Shown here: piece by piece, positions 1 to 5,701 of the stretch | Numbering within the stretch: the stretch's first letter is position 1 | Layout of the letters: every line of letters starts with the position of its first letter | Origin: Verrucomicrobia bacterium UBA1412 | GTDB taxonomy: Bacteria; Verrucomicrobiota; Verrucomicrobiia; Limisphaerales; UBA1412 | Assembly (NCBI GenBank): GCA_002305615.1 | Contig: DBPU01000112.1 | Span: 1 to 5,701 of the forward strand | DNA: 5,701 nucleotides | Direction: 5' to 3' | Notes under the pieces: generated by a model | Seen by the model: only the letters and a program-made list of their open reading frames with translations | Databases searched by the model: none | Told to the model about the DNA's origin: nothing | Position numbers and translations under genes: made by a program

Positions 1-947
1 GTCTGGCGGATGTGCAGTTGGGCAGCGGGATAACCTCTATCGGCATGAACGCATTTTCGGCTTGCACGAGTTTGACCAGTATTGTCATCCCCGAAGGTGT
101 GACCTCTATCGGCAGCTATGCGTTTAGCAATTGTTATAACCTGGCAAGCATCACGATTCCCGAGAACGTGACCACTATCGGAGCCGGGGCTTTTAATTCC
201 TGCACGAGCCTGACAAGCCTCACGATCCCCGAAGGTGTAGCCGACATCGGCAACTCCACATTCCAGGGATGCACGAGTTTGACAAGCGTCACGATTCCCA
301 AGAGCGTGACGGCTATTGGCAGTTATGCATTCCAAGGATGCCCCCAGCTGACAGGCATCACTCTTCCCGCGGGGCTGACCGCTATCGGCGGCGGCGCTTT
401 TGATGCGTGCACAAAACTCACTGATATCGTCATTCCGAGGGGGGTAGCCGATATTGGAAGCTATGCATTCCAGAGCTGCACGAGCCTGACAAATGTGGTG
501 ATCGGCAACGGCGTCACGAGCATCGGCGGGAAGGCCTTCTATACATGCTCCCAACTCAAAAGCGTCACGATCCCGGCCAGCGTAACCTATATCGGAGACT
601 CCGCTTTCAGTGGCTCTCCCCTGAGCGAAGTATACTTCAAGGGAGACGCTCCGGAAGTGGGATACTTCGTTTTCAGCAGCGACCCGCTCCTCTATTACAT
701 CCAGGGCAAAGCCGGCTGGACGACTCCCTCGTGGAACGGATACCGCACGACGACCTGGGGCCCCGAAGAGCCGCCGACCCTGACCTATGAGCGCAAGAAC
801 GGCAGGCTCATCCTGACCTATAGCGGAGGCATCCTCCAGGAAAGCACGGACCTCCTCCTGTGGAGCGCCGTCGCCGTGACCGAAGTAGGGAAATACGAAC
901 TGGAGCTCCCTGCGGCAGGCGATAAATTCTATCGCGTGGCTCAATAG
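1..947 (+). CDS. BspA-type leucine-rich repeat protein (LRR_5 family), 5' truncated
   Basis: This is the C-terminal part of a repeat protein. The frame is open to the left edge (codons run from base 3), so the GTG at 12 is probably an internal valine, and the true start and any signal peptide lie outside the window. Numbering from base 12, residues 1-203 are nine consecutive BspA/LRR_5 repeats of about 23 residues, each with the pattern 'L..I.IP..V..IG..AF..C'. Residues 204-251 hold a degenerate last repeat and an aromatic-rich linker. Residues 252-311 form a small beta-type module with 'LQESTDLLLW' and a terminal 'KFYRVAQ', which I associate with secreted Verrucomicrobiota proteins. BspA-like repeats are known from surface and secreted proteins that bind host or matrix components, but the ligand here is unknown. 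A hairpin follows 16 bases after the stop. The family call is firm; extracellular location is inferred. Confidence 0.9.
   Translation, partial: LADVQLGSGITSIGMNAFSACTSLTSIVIPEGVTSIGSYAFSNCYNLASITIPENVTTIGAGAFNSCTSLTSLTIPEGVADIGNSTFQGCTSLTSVTIPKSVTAIGSYAFQGCPQLTGITLPAGLTAIGGGAFDACTKLTDIVIPRGVADIGSYAFQSCTSLTNVVIGNGVTSIGGKAFYTCSQLKSVTIPASVTYIGDSAFSGSPLSEVYFKGDAPEVGYFVFSSDPLLYYIQGKAGWTTPSWNGYRTTTWGPEEPPTLTYERKNGRLILTYSGGILQESTDLLLWSAVAVTEVGKYELELPAAGDKFYRVAQ
12..620 (+). repeat. Tandem array of ~69-bp coding repeats (BspA/LRR_5 units)
   Basis: Within gene 1 the DNA repeats with a 69-base period. Units begin at 72, 141, 210, 279, 348, 417, 486 and 555, each at a leucine codon, after a partial first unit. 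Seven units are exactly 23 codons and the last (555-620) is 22. Some neighbours are close at base level: units starting at 210 and 279 share 'TGCACGAG.(T/C)TGACAAGC' at their junctions and 'CACGAT(C/T)CCC' inside. Others have diverged, for example 'IGNGV' replacing 'IPEGV' in the unit at 486. This pattern fits repeated duplication followed by drift, and copy number could vary between strains. Confidence 0.88.
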
Positions 948-962
948 AGCCTTGAATCAATC

Positions 963-993
963 CGGACGCGGCCCCTTTCCGGGGTCGTGTCCG
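963..993 (+). terminator. Stem-loop terminator after the LRR gene (weak U tract)
   Basis: Bases 963-975 pair with 981-993 in a 13-bp stem around the 5-base loop TTTCC. Eleven pairs are Watson-Crick and two are G-U wobbles. The stem starts 16 bases after the gene 1 stop at 947 and lies before the next promoter, as expected for a transcription terminator. The bases that follow are TTAAAAT rather than a run of U, so it may need Rho or act as a 3'-end stabiliser instead of a strong intrinsic terminator. Confidence 0.6.
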
Positions 994-1033
994 TTAAAAT
1001 CGACTGGACAGGCAGAGGGCTGCGGGCTAGGCT

Positions 1034-1062
1034 TTGGCGCAGACATCGGAACACGATATAAT
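1034..1062 (+). promoter_or_regulatory. Sigma70-like promoter of the TPR gene
   Basis: A -35 box TTGGCG (1034-1039; four of six consensus bases) and a perfect -10 box TATAAT (1057-1062) are separated by the optimal 17 bases. Transcription should begin around 1068-1070, only about 5-7 bases before the ATG at 1075. The mRNA would therefore have almost no leader, and no room for a Shine-Dalgarno sequence. The alternative is that transcription starts further upstream and this match is coincidental, but the perfect -10 box and spacing make that less likely. Confidence 0.6.
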
Positions 1063-1078
1063 TGAGATGATGAGATGA
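1063..1078 (+). repeat. Perfect 8-bp tandem duplication across the start codon
   Basis: TGAGATGA occurs twice head to tail (1063-1070 and 1071-1078). The second copy contains the ATG of the TPR gene at 1075, and the first offers an ATG at 1067 eight bases upstream in another frame. Reading from 1067 gives only ATG ATG AGA TGA, so that start leads to a three-codon peptide whose stop overlaps the true start. Loss of one copy would remove 8 bases between promoter and gene. Confidence 0.7.
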
Positions 1079-1986
1079 GCAAACAGCCAAAACCCTTCGT
1101 CAAAACAAAGCCGCAGCGATCAGAGAACAGTCTCTTCGGGCTCGAGCTGCCCCGTAAATACAGACCCTTCCTCATTATCCTGATCATTCTCCTGGCACTG
1201 GCGGGCACCTGGCTTGCAAGCCAGCAGAAGATGAGATCGCTGCAGGAGAGATTCTCCGCCGGCACTCCGGTCCCGGCTCAGTCGGCTCCGGACTCTATCG
1301 GCAACAATGCCACACCCTCCCCTGCAGAGGCGCCCGGCACGGAAACTTCTCCCCTGGAATCCAACGTCTTTGAACCGGGTTCTGCCGATTACTATCTTTA
1401 TGAAGCGATCCTCCTCTATCACCAGCAGAATTTCAACCAGGCGCTGGAGAATCTCCTGATCGCTCAGGAGAAGGCTCCGGAGAATGAGGTCGTTTATTTC
1501 AATCTGGGCGCCACACTGGCTCAACTGGGCAGAATTTCCGAGGCAGAAGAAGCCTACCTGCGGGCGCTGGAGATACTCCCGCGTTATGCCGAAGCTCACA
1601 ATAATCTGGGACGGATTCTCCTCAATAAAGACGAACTCGAAAAAGCCCAGGCCCATTTCAATAAAGCCATCGAGGCAGCTCCCCGCAACGCTCCGGCTCA
1701 TAACAACCTCGGGATCGTCCTGGTGAGGCTGCAGCAATCGGCCCAGGCGGAGAAGGAATTCCTCAGCGCTGTGGAGATCAACCCCGATTACACCGAAGCT
1801 CATGTGAACCTGGGGTACCTCTACCTCACCACGCTGAATCCGGGAGACTCCGCGCATCTGACCAAGGCGGAGGAATGCTTCCGGAATGCGTTGCGTGTGA
1901 GCCCGGGTTTCGAGCCTGCCTTGAAGGGACTCGAAGCTCTGGACCGTGCTCAGGCACCAGAGCTCCTTTCCCGTCCGCCGGAGTAA
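1075..1986 (+). CDS. Membrane-anchored tetratricopeptide repeat (TPR) protein
   Basis: A 303-residue protein with a basic N-terminus (residues 1-30, rich in K and R) and one hydrophobic helix at about 31-49, starting 'PFLIILIILLALAG'. A Pro/Ala/Ser-rich linker (about 60-103) follows, then five TPRs: 104-137, 138-171, 172-205, 206-239 and 240-279. Repeats 2-4 have the classic 34-residue form with 'NLG' in helix A and 'A...(Y/F)..A(L/I)' in helix B. Repeat 5 carries a six-residue insertion between its helices. By the positive-inside rule the TPR domain should lie outside the cytoplasmic membrane. TPRs are protein-interaction scaffolds, and the partner cannot be named. ATG 1075 is the first start in frame, because a TGA lies at 1063-1065. 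The gene appears monocistronic, with its own promoter. Its TAA directly abuts the stop of the convergent gene 3. Confidence 0.9.
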   Translation: MSKQPKPFVKTKPQRSENSLFGLELPRKYRPFLIILIILLALAGTWLASQQKMRSLQERFSAGTPVPAQSAPDSIGNNATPSPAEAPGTETSPLESNVFEPGSADYYLYEAILLYHQQNFNQALENLLIAQEKAPENEVVYFNLGATLAQLGRISEAEEAYLRALEILPRYAEAHNNLGRILLNKDELEKAQAHFNKAIEAAPRNAPAHNNLGIVLVRLQQSAQAEKEFLSAVEINPDYTEAHVNLGYLYLTTLNPGDSAHLTKAEECFRNALRVSPGFEPALKGLEALDRAQAPELLSRPPE

Positions 1987-3807
1987 TCACTTGCCGGCCG
2001 ACTCTTCGCTTTTTTGCGGCACTGGGAAGCGCTTGATGATCGGGAAATCTCCCACCAGCTCGAACGTATACTCTTCTTTCGTACCGGGTCGGCGGAGTGT
2101 CACCGCCTCGACTCTCCCGACGTTATAGGGATTACTGGCGACCACGAGCAGCGTTTTGCCGTCGGCGGAGAGCTTCGTGCGTGCCAGCGGCTCCTTGTAG
2201 TAATTGACATAGCTCGGGTAACGCTCGTCGCCCACGCGCCAGACATCGTGCCGATCGCTCTTAATCTCGGGCATCTCCCAGGGTGTCGACGCCTCGATGA
2301 TATCTTTATTCTGAGAGGCCTGCCACATTCCCAGCACGTGGTAATTATAGAAGCCGAAATATTTCAGGTAGTAATTGACGCTGACCTCTTCCCCGTGAAT
2401 CTGACGCTTCTTCATCTGTTCGCCAACGGTCCAATCCGAGTAGTCTTCGAGCTCTTCCGAATACCGGGTGCCGATTTCCCAGCATTGAAGCCCATCCATG
2501 ACGCAATGGCCGAAGAGCGAAAGCGCATAGACGCTGGAAGCGGGCACCTGTGGCTTGAGATTCTCCATGCGGGTCTTGCCCTTGGCGTCTGTGAAGCGAT
2601 ATTGCGAAAGCGGGTGGCCATCGAGTATCTCCACCTGAATCCAGGTAGAGAGCATATTTTTGATATTGGGCCGGGCCAGCTTGGCCATTTCCCACTCCTG
2701 CAGGAAGGCATAGAGCTGAGAGGGCTTGGAGTTATTGGCCCAGTAGACCGAAGGCACGCCGATATTGAGATTGCAGCGCTTAAATACCGGATGCAGCTCG
2801 GCCTCCGGGTTGTTGTATTTTTCGCGCCACTGCTGAGCTCCCTTGAGGTCGATGACGCCCGTGGGTCGGCCCTGGTCATCAATCTGGTCAAAAATCCTGA
2901 ATGAGTACCGGGTAACGCCGACACCCCAGCAGCCGAATTCATCTTCAGGATTGCGTTCGCGCACCTGGCTGATCAGCTTGGCAAAAGCTTCATAATGATA
3001 ATCCTGCCAGATGTGAGAATTGGGAGCCTCGAAATTGGCGATCACGATGGAGCCCTGCCGTGCATGTTCGTAGAAAGGCTCGATCAACCAGTTTTTGGGA
3101 TCGGTCGGGTCGCTCGTAAAACTGGATTTGCTGCCGTCGTAGGGAATCCATTCGTTGTCGCCGAAGACGATCCCCTTGCGCTCGGGCGTGGAAGTGGAGC
3201 CGTTATGGGTCATCGCATTCGGTGCCACGTGCGTGAAGCCGAAATCATACATCGGGTTCTCCCCTTTCCGGTCTTCCTGCATTGCCTTGGCCGCTCCCTG
3301 CCAGTGGGCATATTTGCCGCGGGGCAGCTTCCAGCCGCTCGGGAACCAATCCCCTTCGTCAAAATCATACGCCAGGCGCTTCGTGGGGACATGGAACCAA
3401 TCGGGCAAACCAATCTGTTGCTTGCCGCCCAGGAGCAAAATCTCTTGATAGGTCTCCTTGACCTCCCACGGCTTGGCCGGATTATATAATTCAACGGTGA
3501 TGCACACCGGAAGCCCGGCGAATTTCGGATCGAACTTGTAGTACTTCAGTGGCCCATCCATCGGCAGCCCCATGTTCAGGGTCCACCGCTTTTCGCATCC
3601 CTCCACTTTGTAGATATCCCAGAGCGCATCGGTCACGGTCAGACCGTCGGGCGCAATTTCACACTTCATCACGAGCGTATTGGCGTGATTGAAAATCCCC
3701 GAGGCCAGCTGGGGCCATAGCTTTGTGCCGCACGCCGACTCAGCCTGAACAGGTGACGCTGCGGCAAAAACCGCTACCGTCCACGCGAGACAAATAATCC
3801 TCCTCAT
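1987..3807 (-). CDS. Exported protein of unknown family, possibly glycoside-hydrolase-like
   Basis: A 606-residue protein with a clear type I signal peptide: MRR, a hydrophobic core at about 4-17, and cleavage after 'VQA' at residue 22. I do not recognise the family. About 23-128 looks beta-rich and may be an N-terminal beta-sandwich. About 140-500 alternates hydrophobic strands with helices, for example 'SIVIANFEAPN' (253-263), 'FGCWGVGV' (291-298) and 'VMDGLQCWE' (436-444), and is rich in Trp and Tyr. The tail (about 545-597, 'TLLVVASNP' onward) again reads as a beta domain. A barrel flanked by beta domains is common in secreted carbohydrate-active enzymes. E260, D438 and E444 would be candidate acidic residues, but this is inference. 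ATG 3807 gives a proper signal peptide. No Shine-Dalgarno precedes it, yet AGGAGG forms codons 2-3. It is convergent with the TPR gene and divergent from gene 4. Confidence 0.8.
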   Translation of the reverse strand: MRRIICLAWTVAVFAAASPVQAESACGTKLWPQLASGIFNHANTLVMKCEIAPDGLTVTDALWDIYKVEGCEKRWTLNMGLPMDGPLKYYKFDPKFAGLPVCITVELYNPAKPWEVKETYQEILLLGGKQQIGLPDWFHVPTKRLAYDFDEGDWFPSGWKLPRGKYAHWQGAAKAMQEDRKGENPMYDFGFTHVAPNAMTHNGSTSTPERKGIVFGDNEWIPYDGSKSSFTSDPTDPKNWLIEPFYEHARQGSIVIANFEAPNSHIWQDYHYEAFAKLISQVRERNPEDEFGCWGVGVTRYSFRIFDQIDDQGRPTGVIDLKGAQQWREKYNNPEAELHPVFKRCNLNIGVPSVYWANNSKPSQLYAFLQEWEMAKLARPNIKNMLSTWIQVEILDGHPLSQYRFTDAKGKTRMENLKPQVPASSVYALSLFGHCVMDGLQCWEIGTRYSEELEDYSDWTVGEQMKKRQIHGEEVSVNYYLKYFGFYNYHVLGMWQASQNKDIIEASTPWEMPEIKSDRHDVWRVGDERYPSYVNYYKEPLARTKLSADGKTLLVVASNPYNVGRVEAVTLRRPGTKEEYTFELVGDFPIIKRFPVPQKSEESAGK

Positions 3808-3813
3808 GTCTTA

Positions 3814-3842
3814 AAGCTAGCAAAAGTCTCACTCCGGGTCAA
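3814..3842 (-). promoter_or_regulatory. Candidate promoter of the exported-protein gene
   Basis: On the minus strand, TTGACC (3842-3837; five of six -35 consensus bases) is followed after 17 bases by TAGCTT (3819-3814; a weak -10 with the conserved T, A and final T, preceded by TGC). Only six bases, TAAGAC, then separate it from the ATG at 3807. The geometry matches the promoter of the TPR gene and again predicts a nearly leaderless mRNA. The rest of the 207-base divergent spacer (3808-4014) shows no gene, no strong hairpin, and no convincing promoter for the rightward gene 4. Confidence 0.4.
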
Positions 3843-4014
3843 TCTCTCCCGAAACGGACTTCAGCGTTTTTCTCCGGGCATCACGATAAAAAAAGCGATT
3901 CAGACCTTGCCAGAGCCACCCCGCAGGAGGATGATAAGAGAATGCAGAGTCCTGCCTCGTTGTTTGTAGACGGAGCGCCTCTCTAAACATAAAACCGGCT
4001 GATTCAAGTATCTC

Positions 4015-5274
4015 ATGAAAATCATCATACACAGAGGAAACGAGGAAATCGGTGCCAGCTGCATCGAAGTGCAAACGGCCCAAACTCGGGTCATCTTCGA
4101 CGTTGGCCTGGAATTGGAAGGCAAACCGGCAGTCGTGCCCCAAAACATCGGGGGAGTCGCGGCCCTCTTCATCACTCACGCGCACCCGGATCATTATGGG
4201 CTGATCTCTAAAGTTCCGGCAGAAATCCCAGCCTACTGTGGCGCTCTGACTGAGGATATCATGCGGATTATGGGGACCTTCAATCCTCGCTTCGGAGAAG
4301 TAAACAGAACCTTCCGGCACTTTGCTCACGGCGAACCGGTCCAGATCGGCGATATCACGATTACCCCTTACGCCACCGATCACAGCGTCCCGGATTCCCA
4401 CGCCTTCCAAGTCGAAGCCGACGGAAAACGAATTCTGATTTCAGGCGACTTCAGAGCGCACGGGCGCAAAACGGCTTTAATGGAGATTTGCGCGAGAGCA
4501 GTCCATACTCCCGATGCGCTGGTGGTGGACGGCACGTGCGTCGTGGAACGTGCCCCGGAGGAGCCGCAGGCAACCGTTTGCAACAGTGAAAAGGAGGTAG
4601 AGGATGGTATCCTTAAGATTTTGAAGGAGGAAAAACTTCCCGCTTTCATAGACGCCTCTTCCATCAACGTTGATCGCATCATCAGTGCCTTCAAGGCTGC
4701 TAAAAGTGCCGGGCGCACCTTCGCCGTAGATATTTATACGGCACTGATTCTCTGGATCATGAATAAAAGGTACGGGCACATTGTCCCCATCAATGAATGG
4801 GAAGGGTTCAGAGTCATCTCTCGCTGCGATCTCGCCAGGCCCCAAAGGCGTACCCTCTACGCAAATCAGGATCGTTTGGGACTGAGTGACTTTATCAGTA
4901 CGCTCTACAGAGTCGGCGTCGTTAAGCCCGAAACAATCGCCCGGAACCCGAGCCAATACCTGATTAAATTCAACAGGCGCGAAGAGCTCATACGGGAACT
5001 CGGTATTCGGGAATACTCCTATATCTACTCCATGTGGAGCGGCTACATGTCCCCACAATACGACGAGCAGGGGCGTTTCCAAAGATTAAGAAACTCGCCC
5101 AACGTCCGCTTCCACTTCATCCACACCAGCGGCCACGCCACCTGGGACGAACTCTGCTGGTTCATTGATGAAGTCGCACCCGGGAAACTCATCCCCTTCC
5201 ACACCAGCTACCCCCAGGGCTTCAGGGAAAAATACCCGGACGCCATCATCGGAGTGAAAGAGATTGAGGTTTAG
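4015..5274 (+). CDS. RNase J-like metallo-beta-lactamase/beta-CASP hydrolase (short form)
   Basis: A 419-residue predicted zinc hydrolase related to RNase J, presumably cytoplasmic. It opens with 'IHRGNEEIGASCIEV' (5-19), the RNase J-type N-terminus. Metal ligands are visible in order: H55, H57, D59 and H60 ('HAHPDH'), H123 ('DHSVPDSHA') and D145 ('SGDFRAHG'). 'VDGT' (171-174) closes the first lactamase part. The beta-CASP insert includes 'DASSINVDRI' (213-222) and 'GRTFAVD' (233-239). 'HTSGHAT' (370-376, H374) and 'IPFHTS' (393-398, H396) match the late conserved histidines. Catalysis, probably RNA hydrolysis, should be intact. Bacillus RNase J1 is about 555 residues, and its C-terminal domain is missing here, so this is probably not the housekeeping enzyme. 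The start is the ATG fitting the family N-terminus; no Shine-Dalgarno is seen. Its TAG lies 6 bases from the convergent gene 5. DNA as substrate is possible. Confidence 0.88.
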   Translation: MKIIIHRGNEEIGASCIEVQTAQTRVIFDVGLELEGKPAVVPQNIGGVAALFITHAHPDHYGLISKVPAEIPAYCGALTEDIMRIMGTFNPRFGEVNRTFRHFAHGEPVQIGDITITPYATDHSVPDSHAFQVEADGKRILISGDFRAHGRKTALMEICARAVHTPDALVVDGTCVVERAPEEPQATVCNSEKEVEDGILKILKEEKLPAFIDASSINVDRIISAFKAAKSAGRTFAVDIYTALILWIMNKRYGHIVPINEWEGFRVISRCDLARPQRRTLYANQDRLGLSDFISTLYRVGVVKPETIARNPSQYLIKFNRREELIRELGIREYSYIYSMWSGYMSPQYDEQGRFQRLRNSPNVRFHFIHTSGHATWDELCWFIDEVAPGKLIPFHTSYPQGFREKYPDAIIGVKEIEV

Positions 5275-5280
5275 GCTAAT

Positions 5281-5701
5281 TTATAGAGGTAAAGGCGCTT
5301 TGAATTTTGCAGAGGCCTTAAATTCTATATCAGCTGGATATACATAGACTTTCACACCAAGATTTTTTACTAATTCATTAGTTTTTGGATATGTATTTGG
5401 GTCTACCATATTGGCAGGAGTACTACCTTCAAAGATAAGAACTACACTTTGTATTTTTTCTAATTTATTATCATCATTAATAAATTTATTAAAATAAGAT
5501 CTTAAATCATTTTTTTCTTTAAATTTATTTATATATGAGTTTTTTATATCATTTATAAATATTTCTTTATTGATTTGTTTAGAATATGTATAAATCTCAA
5601 GTGCACATCGTAATAAGGTTTCATTGGATTTAGCAGCTTTCAATTCAATGAGAGAAATTATTCCTTCTTCATTTATGGAAACCATGTCTATTTTACCAAC
5701 T
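5281..5701 (-). CDS. PD-(D/E)XK nuclease-like protein, C-terminal part, AT-rich
   Basis: Only the C-terminal part is present. The frame remains open upstream of the ATG at 5685, reading V-G-K-I-D from base 5700, so the true start lies beyond 5701. The visible motif is 'GKIDMV' (D codon 5688-5686), then ten hydrophobic-patterned residues later 'LIELKAA', with E codon 5646-5644 and K codon 5640-5638. D-x(n)-E-x-K with the two strands in this spacing is the core of PD-(D/E)XK nucleases. A helix with 'ALEIYTYSKQI' follows, as is usual in the fold. The rest is Lys/Asn/Ile-rich, with a further likely strand, 'SVVLIFEGS', near the end. GC counted over 5281-5700 is about 26%, far below the genes to the left, which suggests horizontal acquisition. 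Such nucleases are common in restriction and phage-defence systems, but the particular family is not identified here. Confidence 0.75.
   Translation of the reverse strand, partial: VGKIDMVSINEEGIISLIELKAAKSNETLLRCALEIYTYSKQINKEIFINDIKNSYINKFKEKNDLRSYFNKFINDDNKLEKIQSVVLIFEGSTPANMVDPNTYPKTNELVKNLGVKVYVYPADIEFKASAKFKAPLPL

Noticed and set aside
1120..1857. A 245-codon minus-strand open frame opposite the TPR gene
   Set aside because: It lies wholly antisense to a gene with clear TPR repeats and its own promoter. The translation has no recognisable domain and no plausible start signal.
1977..2015. GCCGG/CCGGC pair around the convergent stops with a T run at 2010-2015 as an intrinsic terminator
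   Set aside because: The stem is 5 bp around a 12-base loop, and the T run begins about 13 bases later. That spacing does not fit an intrinsic terminator.
2014..2904. A 296-codon plus-strand open frame opposite the exported-protein gene
   Set aside because: It is antisense to a longer frame with a signal peptide and a coherent domain-like pattern. The translated protein has no membrane, repeat or motif structure.
3852..3871. AAACG/CGTTT inverted repeat in the divergent spacer, followed by Ts, as a possible terminator
   Set aside because: The stem is only 5 bp with an 8-base loop, and no gene ends here on either strand.
3964..3993. TTGTAG with a downstream TAAACA or TAAAAC as a promoter for the MBL gene
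   Set aside because: The spacings are 14 or 20 bases and both boxes match poorly, so no promoter was called.
3829..4410. A 193-codon minus-strand frame spanning the divergent spacer and the start of the MBL gene
   Set aside because: Most of it mirrors the conserved metal-binding region of the MBL hydrolase on the other strand. Its sequence has no family features.
4477..5082. A 201-codon minus-strand frame inside the MBL gene
   Set aside because: It is complementary to the beta-CASP region, whose conserved residues on the plus strand explain the open frame.

Overview
The window looks like a stretch of a Verrucomicrobiota (PVC-type) chromosome of moderate GC, about half to 60% in the lines I counted. 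The best evidence is gene 1. It is a BspA-type leucine-rich-repeat protein that ends in a short module of the form 'LQ.S.DL..W ... Y ... FYR', which I associate with secreted Verrucomicrobiota proteins. The rest of the content fits that assignment but does not prove it: a membrane-anchored TPR protein, a large exported protein of unknown family, and genes without well-placed Shine-Dalgarno sequences. No rRNA, tRNA, CRISPR array, insertion sequence or origin was seen.

Layout, left to right. Positions 1-947 (+) hold the 3' part of the LRR_5/BspA-like surface or secreted protein, followed by a strong stem-loop at 963-993. A sigma70-like promoter (1034-1062) drives a TPR protein anchored by one N-terminal transmembrane helix (1075-1986, +). 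Its stop codon directly abuts the stop codon of a convergent 606-residue exported protein (1987-3807, -). A 207-bp divergent spacer (3808-4014) separates that gene from a 419-residue RNase J-like metallo-beta-lactamase/beta-CASP hydrolase (4015-5274, +). Six bases after its stop comes the 3' end of a convergent, very AT-rich gene (5281 to beyond 5701, -). This last gene carries a PD-(D/E)XK nuclease core.

Genes 1 to 3 look like ordinary envelope or exported functions, each transcribed as its own unit, and nothing suggests that they form a pathway. The right end is more unusual. A compact RNase J-like nuclease sits tail-to-tail with an AT-rich (about 26% GC) restriction-like nuclease whose composition is unlike everything to its left. 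This suggests the edge of a horizontally acquired or accessory region, possibly a defence island that continues to the right. I cannot show that the two nucleases work together. Convergent orientation argues against a shared operon.
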